Assembly: GCA_013694885.1 (NCBI GenBank)
Contig: JACDBO010000106.1
Location: forward strand, 1-5,927
Length of the DNA: 5,927 nucleotides
Direction: 5' to 3'
Source: Chloroflexia bacterium
Lineage (GTDB): Bacteria; Chloroflexota; Chloroflexia; Thermomicrobiales; UBA6265
The position numbers were made by a program, and so were the translations under genes. Under the pieces are notes generated by a model. It worked only from the letters and a program-made list of their open reading frames with translations, searched no databases and had not been told where the DNA came from. Shown in pieces: positions 1 to 5,699 of this stretch. Positions within the stretch are counted from its first letter, which is position 1. The number at the start of each line of letters is the position of its first letter.

Positions 1-185
1 CGAAAGCTGTAGATCAGGTCGCCGACGTTCTTGGGCAAGGCGATGCCCAAGTCCTGAGCTGCCCGCACGAACTCGTCTCGCTCGAACGAGACTTCTCTGG
101 ACCCGTCGGTGTAGTGCGAGAAAAAGACTCGCTCGATGATCCGGGCGTAACGGTTCGGTCTCCTTGCCTTGGGCTGCTCTGTCAT
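1..185 (-). CDS. Putative restriction endonuclease-like protein, N-terminal part (runs off the left edge)
   Basis: The ATG is at 185-183, and 61 complete codons are visible before the window ends. The N-terminus is basic and polar (MTEQPKARRP), followed by NRYARIIERVFF (residues 11-22), an acidic/charged stretch, and LPKNVGDLIYSF (50-61). From memory, this 'NRY.xIIE.VFF ... LPKN.GD.IYSFR' pattern is the start of small proteins encoded directly after DNA methyltransferases and often annotated as restriction endonucleases; I cannot verify this by search. No catalytic motif (for example PD-ExK) is visible, because the C-terminal part is missing. The start codon overlaps the methyltransferase stop in an ATGA arrangement, which implies translational coupling in one operon and supports a shared role in restriction-modification. 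No separate promoter is evident. It could also be a DNA-binding or helper protein of the module rather than the nuclease. Confidence 0.6.
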   Translation of the reverse strand, partial: MTEQPKARRPNRYARIIERVFFSHYTDGSREVSFERDEFVRAAQDLGIALPKNVGDLIYSF

Positions 186-1507
186 CGCTTCGCTCCCGGC
201 CAACGGAGAATGACCGCCTCTTCGCGCAACTGCTCCTTCGTCGCGGTCGCCAGTCGGGTGCGGAAGAGGTCGATGCCGATGACCTCGTAGCCGAGCGACT
301 CGCCGATCTCGGCGAGCAGTTGGCCGGTGCGGATCATGACGCGCAGGTAGGACGCCTGGTCGCCGACAACGTAGGCAAGGTGCGCGCCGGGCCGCAACAC
401 TGTTCGCAGGTCGGCGAGGTGGCGCGCCATACCGCCAAAGTAGAGTTTTGTCACGCGCGCGTACATCCGCTCGAATCCCGATGTCTTGCCGAGCTCGATC
501 CGGCGGGCTTCGATCTCGCACGCAATGCGTTCGATCTCCGGGAAATTCGCGATCCAGGCGTCGTCGGCGTCGTGCTTGTAGACGTTCCGGGTGTTGGATC
601 GGACGAGTCCTTGCTTGACGGCGCGCAGCTCGTGCTTGTCGCGGACGAAGCCGAGGAGGACCGATTCGAGGCGCGTGGTTCGCGTATAGTCCTTCTCGTT
701 CGGGTACGGCGGCGACGTGATGACGGCGTCGACCGAGTTTGGTTCGAGCACATTGAGGAGCTGTCGCGAGTCGGCGTGGTGGACGACGGCCTCGACGTCG
801 CGAAGATGCTCCACCAGGTCGAGGTCCCGAGCCATGACGGTGACGTTGTCGAGGAAGGGAGCGACGACCGGCGCGTCCACTTTCGGTTTGCCGACGCCGA
901 CCTCCGGGCCGAAGTGCAGGTTGCTGCTCGTGAAGACAAGTGCCTTTGCCAGCGCCAGCCGCTCATGGCGCACGTAGGCGGAATCGGCGTCCAGATCGAG
1001 GGCGTCGATCAATGTGAGCGCCTTGTGGAGTGGTCGTGGGCTGATCGAGTCGCGCAGCAGGAGCTTCGTCGCGTCGGTGCTCAGGCCACGAAGTGGACCG
1101 GCGTGGTGACCATTGGATGAGCCAAAGAGCGGCATTGTGTCATCGGGCACGCCCGCCTCTGCAAGGCTGACACACACACGTTCGGCCAGTTGATGCGCAT
1201 CGGCGCGAAGCCCGTCCGGGTTCGGGGACCAATCGACCTTCGTGCTCGCCGCGAAATGCGTGAGGGGATGAGCCTCGATCCCGACACTGGCGATACCTTG
1301 TTTCTTGCACTCGACGAGCGTCGTTCCGGTCCCACAGAACGGGTCGAGCACCCGCTGCCCCGCCTCAATACCGAACTTGTCGAGGTAGTGGCGGACGAGG
1401 TGCGGCGGGTACGACAGCACGAAGCGATACCAACCGTGAACCGGAAGATCGGCCACCTGAAGTTTGTTCGCCCCGCCGTTCGTCCGCGCTTCAGAGACCG
1501 CCGCCAT
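182..1507 (-). CDS. Site-specific DNA methyltransferase (SPPY type, N4-cytosine or N6-adenine)
   Basis: This 441-aa protein would transfer a methyl group from S-adenosylmethionine to an exocyclic amino group in DNA. The AdoMet-binding motif I is DPFCGTGTTL (residues 55-64), preceded by a motif X-like segment SYPPHLVRHYLDKF (32-45) and followed by the acidic strand end VGIEAHP (75-81). The catalytic motif IV is TSPPY (264-268), typical of amino-methyltransferases and especially common in N4-cytosine enzymes, though not decisive. About 200 residues separate the two motifs and probably hold the target-recognition region, so the order X-I-spacer-IV fits an alpha-like layout. LRPGAHLAYVVGD (381-393) looks like a later core strand. 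I chose the ATG at 1507-1505 because the in-frame ATG at 1597 lies upstream of the likely promoter -10 box, and because GGTGGGGG precedes 1507. The stop overlaps the start of the next gene by 4 bp, suggesting an R-M operon. The recognition sequence cannot be inferred. Confidence 0.88.
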   Translation of the reverse strand: MAAVSEARTNGGANKLQVADLPVHGWYRFVLSYPPHLVRHYLDKFGIEAGQRVLDPFCGTGTTLVECKKQGIASVGIEAHPLTHFAASTKVDWSPNPDGLRADAHQLAERVCVSLAEAGVPDDTMPLFGSSNGHHAGPLRGLSTDATKLLLRDSISPRPLHKALTLIDALDLDADSAYVRHERLALAKALVFTSSNLHFGPEVGVGKPKVDAPVVAPFLDNVTVMARDLDLVEHLRDVEAVVHHADSRQLLNVLEPNSVDAVITSPPYPNEKDYTRTTRLESVLLGFVRDKHELRAVKQGLVRSNTRNVYKHDADDAWIANFPEIERIACEIEARRIELGKTSGFERMYARVTKLYFGGMARHLADLRTVLRPGAHLAYVVGDQASYLRVMIRTGQLLAEIGESLGYEVIGIDLFRTRLATATKEQLREEAVILRWPGAKR

Positions 1508-1544
1508 CGTCGTCGTTCCCCCACCCAAATACCGCCCATCTGTT

Positions 1545-1570
1545 CTATACGTACACTCAGTGCAGTATAG
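1545..1570. promoter_or_regulatory. Imperfect palindrome over the methyltransferase -10 box (possible operator)
   Basis: The outer arms CTATAC (1545-1550) and GTATAG (1565-1570) are perfectly complementary. Inside them CACT (1554-1557) and AGTG (1559-1562) also pair around a single central base, with a 3/2-nt asymmetric gap between the two sets. The palindrome covers the -10 hexamer and the predicted start of transcription, where a repressor would block polymerase. R-M systems often have controller proteins or self-repressing methyltransferases acting at such sites, so autoregulation is plausible, but no controller gene is visible in the window. Confidence 0.4.
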
Positions 1571-1572
1571 CA
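1564..1572 (-). promoter_or_regulatory. Extended -10 promoter for the methyltransferase operon
   Basis: On the minus strand the sequence reads TGCTATACT, an extended -10 element (TGn followed by TATACT, 5 of 6 matches to TATAAT). Transcription would start near 1557, giving a leader of about 50 nt before the ATG at 1507. A perfect TTGACA is present at 1597-1592, but it lies 22 bp from the -10, too far for a standard -35. A TCGACA at 1589-1584 is only 15 bp away. The TGn element could compensate for the poor spacing. The position strongly favours 1507 over 1597 as the methyltransferase start. Confidence 0.55.
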
Positions 1573-1602
1573 GGGCAAACCGGATGTCGAGTGTCAACGA
1601 GA

Positions 1603-1616
1603 TGAGCGATTGCTCA
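1603..1616. repeat. Short perfect inverted repeat upstream of the methyltransferase promoter
   Basis: TGAGC and GCTCA flank a GATT spacer, giving a 14-bp palindromic element just upstream of the TTGACA at 1592-1597. It could be a second protein-binding site for the promoter, or chance. A 9-bp direct repeat CCGGATGTC also occurs nearby, at 1580-1588 and 1625-1633. No gene is seen in the 220-bp interval 1508-1727. Confidence 0.3.
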
Positions 1617-1663
1617 CGGTCGCGCCGGATGTCAGAGGGAATTGTCGATGACCAACGTCGCCA

Positions 1664-1709
1664 AAAACGAACGCCGCGAAGGCGACGAAGGCGCTCCCGT
1701 GTGAGCGCC
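1664..1709 (-). terminator. Probable terminator region after the ABC transporter operon
   Basis: Two hairpins follow the ATPase stop codon on the minus strand. The first has a perfect 7-bp stem, GGCGCTC/GAGCGCC (1703-1709 with 1690-1696), and a 6-nt loop. The second has stem CGCC/GGCG at 1684-1672, followed by TTCG and then the T-run TTTTT complementary to 1663-1667. The T-rich tail is short but correctly placed for intrinsic termination. The region separates the transporter operon from the methyltransferase promoter, which lies about 90 bp further on. Confidence 0.5.
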
Positions 1710-1721
1710 CATACAATCTCC

Positions 1722-1742
1722 TGTCCCCTATCCCCTATCCCC
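1722..1742 (-). repeat. Tandem GGGGATA repeats spanning the ATPase stop codon
   Basis: On the minus strand three G4 runs are spaced by ATA, followed by GGGGACA and AGGAG: GGGGATAGGGGATAGGGG with a 7-bp period. The TAG stop of the ATPase gene (1730-1728) lies inside the repeat, so the last codons (GAC/AGG-type residues DRG) are encoded by repeat DNA. Because the unit is 7 bp, a gain or loss of a copy would shift the frame and change the protein's end. The G-runs could form a two- or three-tract quadruplex-like structure in RNA. Confidence 0.6.
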
Positions 1743-2629
1743 TTCGTCTCGAACTGCCCGCGCCTCCTCGGCGAACTGGCGGCCGGTGTCGGCCATTTCC
1801 TTGCCCGCCTCCCGGTCCTGGTGGGCCATTTCCGCCAACTCGTGGCCGAGTTGCTCCAGCTCCTCGCCGCCGGCCATCATCGAGACGACTTCCTCGCGGC
1901 TGACTTCGTCCTTGCGGAAGGTGCCGTAGCTGCGGCCGCGGTTGAGCAGGGTGAAGCGGTCGCCGACGGGGTAGGCGTGGTGGACGTTGTGAGTGATGAA
2001 GATGACACCGAGACCGCGTCCCCGCGCCTGGGCGATGTAGCGTAGGACAACACCCGCTTCCTTGACCCCGAGGGCGGCCGTCGGTTCGTCCAGAATCAGC
2101 ACCTTCGCGCCGAAATGGACGGCGCGGGCGATGGCGACCGACTGCCGCTCGCCGCCGGAGAGCGTGCCCACCGGCTGCGAGGTGTCGCGAATGTGAATCC
2201 CCATCTTGGCCAGCTCGTCGCGTGTCGTGCGGTCGGCCCGCGCCATGTCGAAGCGGCGGAAGGGGCCGAAGCCTTTGGTCGGCTCCGAGCCGAGGAAGAA
2301 GTTCCGCGAGACACTCATCAAGGGGATCATCGCCAGGTCCTGGTAGACCGTGGCGATGCCGGCGTCGAGCGCGTCGCGCGGCGAGCCGAACTTGACCTCG
2401 CGGCCCTCGACGAGCATCGTCCCCTCGCTCGGCGGGTGGACGCCAGCGAAGATCTTGATTAACGTCGATTTCCCCGCCCCGTTGTCGCCGAGGAGGCACA
2501 TCACCTCGCCGGCGTGGACGCTCATCGAGATGTCCTTGAGCGAGACGACGCTGCCGAAGTACTTGGAGACGTTGCGGACTTCGACCAGAGGTGGGCCACT
2601 GGTGGTTCCGCTGGGGGTGGCTGGCTGGC

Positions 2630-2633
<4 letters not shown>
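1728..2633 (-). CDS. Sugar ABC transporter ATP-binding protein (FrcA-like, single nucleotide-binding domain)
   Basis: This 301-aa cytoplasmic ATPase energises carbohydrate import. It has one complete nucleotide-binding domain: Walker A GDNGAGKST (49-57), Q-loop glutamine Q98 in VYQDLAMIPLMSV, signature LSGGERQ (158-164), Walker B VLILDEPT (178-185) with catalytic E183, a D-loop-like ALGVKE, and the switch histidine H215 in ITHN. Ribose/xylose-type ATPases (RbsA, XylG) carry two such domains in about 500 aa. This one matches the shorter FrcA-like branch and presumably works as a homodimer. After the MMAGGEELEQL segment (252-262) there is a highly charged tail of about 40 residues, probably helical or coiled-coil, ending in repeat-encoded DRG. 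The ATG at 2633-2631 overlaps the permease TGA (ATGA), indicating translational coupling. An in-frame upstream extension to 3086 is only the permease gene read in another frame. Confidence 0.93.
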
Positions 2634-3730
<1,097 letters not shown>

Positions 3731-3739
3731 GGGGAGCAT

Positions 3740-3743
3740 CTCC
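3740..3743 (-). promoter_or_regulatory. Ribosome binding site deciding the permease start
   Basis: GGAG on the minus strand, with 9 nt to the ATG at 3730. It touches the alternative ATG at 3739 with no spacing, so the downstream start is favoured. Confidence 0.6.
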
Positions 3744-3750
3744 GCCGTGA

Positions 3751-3900
3751 CGGCCCCCACCCCCCAACCCCCTCCCCCAAGCTTGGAGGAGGGGGAGTTC
3801 GGCAGTCCATCGGTCCCCTCTCCCAGACTTGGGGGATGCTCCTCCCCCAAGTCGGGGGAGGTCGGGAGGGGGCCGTGGCGCGCAAGCGCCGGGGAGGGGG
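3751..3900. repeat. GC-rich inverted-repeat block between binding-protein and permease genes
   Basis: This spacer is made of three palindromic parts. At 3768-3795, 15-bp arms (CCCCCTCCCCCAAGC versus GCTTGGAGGAGGGGG, one mismatch) meet at AAGCTT. At 3826-3853 a perfect 11-bp stem GACTTGGGGGA/TCCCCCAAGTC has a 6-nt loop. At 3877-3890 GGCGC/GCGCC encloses a GCAA tetraloop. C/G runs link them, and motifs such as CTCCCCCAAG recur, so the block looks like two degenerate copies of one dispersed element. It has few stop codons, so it creates spurious long reading frames on both strands. It sits in the intercistronic part of the transporter mRNA (3731-3907, 177 nt), where stable hairpins can protect the upstream binding-protein message or reduce read-through into the permease gene. 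I see no coding content. Confidence 0.75.
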
Positions 3901-3907
3901 CACTCCG

Positions 3908-4885
3908 CTACCGCGTGCCCTCTTCCGTGAGCTGGATCACCTGGTCAACGTTCTCGCTTGTCACGAAGCCCGGCCCGGTCATCAAGATCGGGTTGGCGAT
4001 TGTGTTCAGGTTCCGGTTGTAGAGCGTCAGAAAGGTAATCGACAGATACCCTTGCAGGTACTGCTGCTGGTCGATGGCGAAGAGGATGTCGCCGTCCTGG
4101 ATTGCCTGCAACACGTCGGAGGAGGGGTCGAAGGTTCCCAGCTGGACTTCACGGCCGGATGCCTGGATGCCTTGCAGGGCGGGCATCGCCGCGCTGGGGC
4201 CGAGCGCCATCACGCCGTTGATTTCGGTGTCGGCGCTGAGCGCGGCCTGGATGCGCTGGGTCATTTCGGTCGGGTTGTTGAGGTCACCGGCCAGGTTCTC
4301 GACCGTGCCGCCCGACTCGGTGAGCCCGTCCGCGAAGCCGCGGCAACGCTCTTCGAGTCCGACGTTGCCCTGCTCCTGGATGAAGCAGATGGCATTCGTC
4401 ACCCCGGCTTCACCCATCCGCTGCCCACCGGCCAGCCCGGCCTCGTACTCGGTCTGCCCGACATGGGTTAGTACACCGAGCTCTGCGGCAACATCGCTGC
4501 CGGAGTTGATGGAGATGACCGGGATGCCGACGTCGATTGCCCGCTGGACCGGGGCGCTCAGCGCGTCCGCGTCCGGGATCGAGACGACGAGGCCGTCCGG
4601 CTGCGAGGCCACGGCGGCGTCGATGAGCTGGCCCATCTGGACCATATCGAAGGTGGTCGGCGCCTGGTACTCGGCGGTCACGCCGTAGTCCTGGGCGGCC
4701 TGGTCGACGCCGCGCTGAACGACCGACCAGAACGGGTCCGATGCCTGACCGTGGGTGACGACGACGAATCGAAGGTCGCCGCCGCCTACGGGGGTGGCAT
4801 CCTGCGCCGCGCTGGCGGTCAGCGTCGCCGCCATGCCGGCGAACACGACCGCGAGAAGCATCACGTAGCGGGTGAGTTTGCTCAT
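3908..4885 (-). CDS. Periplasmic sugar-binding protein of an ABC transporter (Peripla_BP_4/RbsB-FrcB family)
   Basis: This 325-aa secreted protein would capture a monosaccharide or related ligand and deliver it to the permease. The signal peptide is MSKLTRY (basic), a hydrophobic core at 8-20, and a probable signal-peptidase I site near TASAA|QDA (about 27). There is no lipobox cysteine, so it may be soluble or held by other means. Family features are VVVTHGQASDPFW (41-53, ligand loop), DGLVVSIPD (97-105), IPVISINSG (121-129), GQTEYEAGLAGGQ (143-155), GNVGLEERCRGF (173-184), FDPSSDVLQAIQDGD (252-266) and IDQQQYLQGY (271-280). C167 and C181 could form a disulfide, which is my inference. The ATG at 4885-4883 is chosen because the signal peptide starts there and GGAGGG (4902-4897) lies 11 nt upstream. 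A longer in-frame start at 4927 would translate a hairpin element. It is first in the operon, with its own promoter and a long leader. Confidence 0.93.
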   Translation of the reverse strand: MSKLTRYVMLLAVVFAGMAATLTASAAQDATPVGGGDLRFVVVTHGQASDPFWSVVQRGVDQAAQDYGVTAEYQAPTTFDMVQMGQLIDAAVASQPDGLVVSIPDADALSAPVQRAIDVGIPVISINSGSDVAAELGVLTHVGQTEYEAGLAGGQRMGEAGVTNAICFIQEQGNVGLEERCRGFADGLTESGGTVENLAGDLNNPTEMTQRIQAALSADTEINGVMALGPSAAMPALQGIQASGREVQLGTFDPSSDVLQAIQDGDILFAIDQQQYLQGYLSITFLTLYNRNLNTIANPILMTGPGFVTSENVDQVIQLTEEGTR

Positions 4886-4896
4886 GCCTGGTTCAA

Positions 4897-4902
4897 CCCT
4901 CC
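4897..4902 (-). promoter_or_regulatory. Ribosome binding site of the binding-protein gene
   Basis: GGAGGG on the minus strand, 11 nt before the ATG at 4885. It supports this start over the in-frame ATG at 4927. It lies one base downstream of the hairpin at 4904-4921, so folding could affect ribosome access. Confidence 0.55.
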
Positions 4903-4903
4903 A

Positions 4904-4921
4904 TCCCGGCGCGGGCCGGGA
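4904..4921 (-). repeat. Stem-loop next to the ribosome binding site (REP-like palindrome)
   Basis: A perfect 7-bp stem TCCCGGC/GCCGGGA with a 4-nt GCGG loop sits directly upstream of the GGAGGG ribosome binding site. Spurious translations of it read HPGAGRD or SRRGPG, peptides I associate with dispersed palindromic repeats in many GC-rich genomes. That suggests a REP-type element rather than a gene-specific control site. Either way it would be part of the leader RNA. Confidence 0.6.
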
Positions 4922-4984
4922 CGCCACTCATGCGTATAGACCGGGCGACGCGATCACGTCGCCGCTCTTCCGAGTGCGTTCCCG

Positions 4985-4992
4985 CCTCCTTT
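4985..4992 (-). promoter_or_regulatory. Orphan consensus Shine-Dalgarno sequence in the leader
   Basis: AAAGGAGG on the minus strand is a near-perfect match to the 16S rRNA anti-Shine-Dalgarno, but no ATG, GTG or TTG follows within 5-14 nt. The first GTG (4957-4955) is 27 nt away. It could be a ribosome standby site, the relic of a lost leader peptide, or chance in purine-rich DNA. Confidence 0.3.
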
Positions 4993-5175
4993 CACGACAA
5001 ATGATTGGCGGCACCGGATGGCTGCGGCGGATCGGTGAGACCGACCAGACTCCGACCGCGTTCAGAGCACGCTGGGGATCCCGTACCGCCGGCACCGTCG
5101 CCGGTTCACCGCGGTCAACGGCGACCGATCGCCGTGAGAACTGAATGGACCGATGAACCCGTGGATACTCCGACC

Positions 5176-5203
5176 ATCATACGCGAGCGGACGGGATCGT
5201 CAA
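5176..5203 (-). promoter_or_regulatory. Near-consensus housekeeping sigma promoter of the sugar transporter operon
   Basis: On the minus strand the -35 is TTGACG (5203-5198, 5 of 6) and the -10 is TATGAT (5181-5176, 5 of 6), separated by 16 bp. Transcription would begin near 5169. It is the best promoter match I found in the window. It lies in the only long gene-free stretch (4886-5297), downstream of the stem-loop that ends the preceding gene, so it is the natural start of the transporter operon. Confidence 0.65.
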
Positions 5204-5230
5204 CACCACGGGGAACCGTCGTCGGGGACG

Positions 5231-5264
5231 CGACACCACCCCTCCAACTGGAGGGGCGGTGTCG
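5231..5264 (-). terminator. Strong stem-loop ending the DUF2795 transcript
   Basis: A 15-bp stem: CGACACC plus one variable pair plus CCCCTCC, a 4-nt loop, then GGAGGGG plus the variable partner plus GGTGTCG. On the plus strand the variable pair is an A-C mismatch; in the minus-strand transcript it is a G-U wobble, so the RNA stem is uninterrupted only in that direction. It starts about 33 nt after the stop codon at 5298, as expected for a terminator or 3' stabilising hairpin. No U-tract follows, so termination may be factor-dependent or of the tail-less type. Confidence 0.6.
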
Positions 5265-5297
5265 TGAAGAGTCGCTCGCGTCCGAATGGTGCCGCGA

Positions 5298-5501
5298 TTA
5301 CTTGATCGCGTTCATGACGTCGTCGGGGCTGTCGAACTGCTCCTTGTTGGCGCCCCTAACCTTGTCGAGCATTCCGCTGTCCGCGCCCTTCTGCTGGAGC
5401 TGCGCGACCAGTTCGTCCTTCGAAGCCGGGAAGCTGATCCCCTGTAGGAGATCCTTGTATTGACCGGCGTCGGACACCATATCTTTGACTTTGTCGAACA
5501 T
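5298..5501 (-). CDS. DUF2795-like small protein (first of two paralogs)
   Basis: This 67-aa, soluble, highly charged protein has no signal peptide or membrane segment. It reads MFDKVKDMVSDAGQYK, then LLQGISFPASKDELVAQL (about 18-35), KGADSGMLDKV, and ends FDSPDDVMNAIK. The pattern 'L.GI.FPASK.EL......A....L.......FDSPDDV..AI' matches what I recall of DUF2795, small proteins of unknown function common in Actinobacteria and related phyla. The start at 5501-5499 is preceded by AAAGGA (5517-5512), 10 nt upstream. An in-frame ATG at 5525 would translate through that ribosome binding site. Its partner at 5700 shares GQY..L.QGI.FPASK, AQLQ.KGADSG.L and DV.NAIK, so the pair arose by duplication. A strong hairpin follows the gene. 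The function is unknown. Confidence 0.78.
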   Translation of the reverse strand: MFDKVKDMVSDAGQYKDLLQGISFPASKDELVAQLQQKGADSGMLDKVRGANKEQFDSPDDVMNAIK

Positions 5502-5699
5502 GAGTATGGGTTCCTTTCCTGGCACCTTTAACGCCTCACCGTTGAGACATCACCGCTGGCGCGCGAGAGCGCCACGCCCCATCGACTTCGCACGCGTGAT
5601 GCCACGAGCCGACACCCACATGCGGGCAACATGCGTCTGTGCGTCGCGGCCGGTGATACAGTCGGCCTGGAGCCAGCGAAGGTCGGGCGACCGGCGGTG
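5502..5699. other. Spacer between the two DUF2795-like genes
   Basis: No gene is seen in these 198 bp. There is a 6-bp hairpin TGGCGC/GCGCCA at 5557-5574 with a 6-nt loop and no U-tract. ACATGCG occurs twice with an 11-bp period (5618-5624 and 5629-5635). A weak stem ACCGG/CCGGT straddles the stop codon of the upstream gene (about 5690-5706). I find no convincing promoter, so the downstream paralog may be co-transcribed with the upstream one or use a promoter I cannot recognise. Confidence 0.4.
5512..5517 (-). promoter_or_regulatory. Ribosome binding site deciding the start of the small DUF2795-like gene
   Basis: AAAGGA on the minus strand lies 10 nt before the ATG at 5501, inside the reading frame that would be used if translation began at the ATG at 5525. 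This favours the shorter protein. Confidence 0.6.

Larger units (their letters stand above)
4886..5169 (-). ncRNA. Long structured 5' leader of the sugar transporter operon
   Basis: Between the inferred transcription start (about 5169) and the binding-protein ATG lie about 285 nt without a gene. Near the 5' end, GGTTCA-T-CGGTC (5159-5148) can pair with GACCG-CGG-TGAACC (5116-5103), leaving a small internal loop. Inside its apical region GGCGA/TCGCC (5133-5120, 4-nt loop) forms a second stem. Further down is a perfect 7-bp hairpin GGCGACG/CGTCGCC at 4963-4944, then the REP-like hairpin at 4921-4904. An isolated AAAGGAGG lies at 4992-4985. I recognise no known riboswitch or T-box pattern. The leader could carry an unknown cis-regulatory element, or be an untranslated region with dispersed repeats. 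No terminator-like U-tract is visible in it. Confidence 0.4.

Noticed and set aside
164..1120. Long open frame on the plus strand
   Set aside because: It is antisense to the methyltransferase, whose motifs are clear. The translated product is Asp/Val/Arg-rich with no recognisable domain, as expected from the opposite strand of a GC-rich gene.
1508..1597. Longer methyltransferase start at 1597
   Set aside because: This start lies upstream of the inferred -10 box and start of transcription, and the extra 30 residues show no methyltransferase features.
1592..1597. TTGACA as a standard -35 box for the methyltransferase
   Set aside because: The spacing to TATACT is 22 bp, outside the normal 15-19 bp. 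The extended -10 is a better explanation, although an unusual activator-dependent use is not excluded.
3731..3850. Upstream extension of the permease reading frame
   Set aside because: It would translate repeat hairpin DNA (Gly/Pro/Ser-rich). A ribosome binding site at 3740-3743 points to the ATG at 3730.
3751..3900. CRISPR array or phage attachment site
   Set aside because: The repeats are palindromic and irregularly spaced, with no unique spacers of constant length, and no cas or integrase gene is present.
4886..4927. N-terminal extension of the binding protein (start at 4927)
   Set aside because: It would place residues encoded by the REP-like hairpin before the signal peptide. The start at 4885 gives a normal signal peptide and has GGAGGG upstream.
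5005..5463. Plus-strand open frame across the leader and the first DUF2795-like gene
   Set aside because: It spans a promoter and a terminator and lies antisense to a conserved small gene. The product has no recognisable features.
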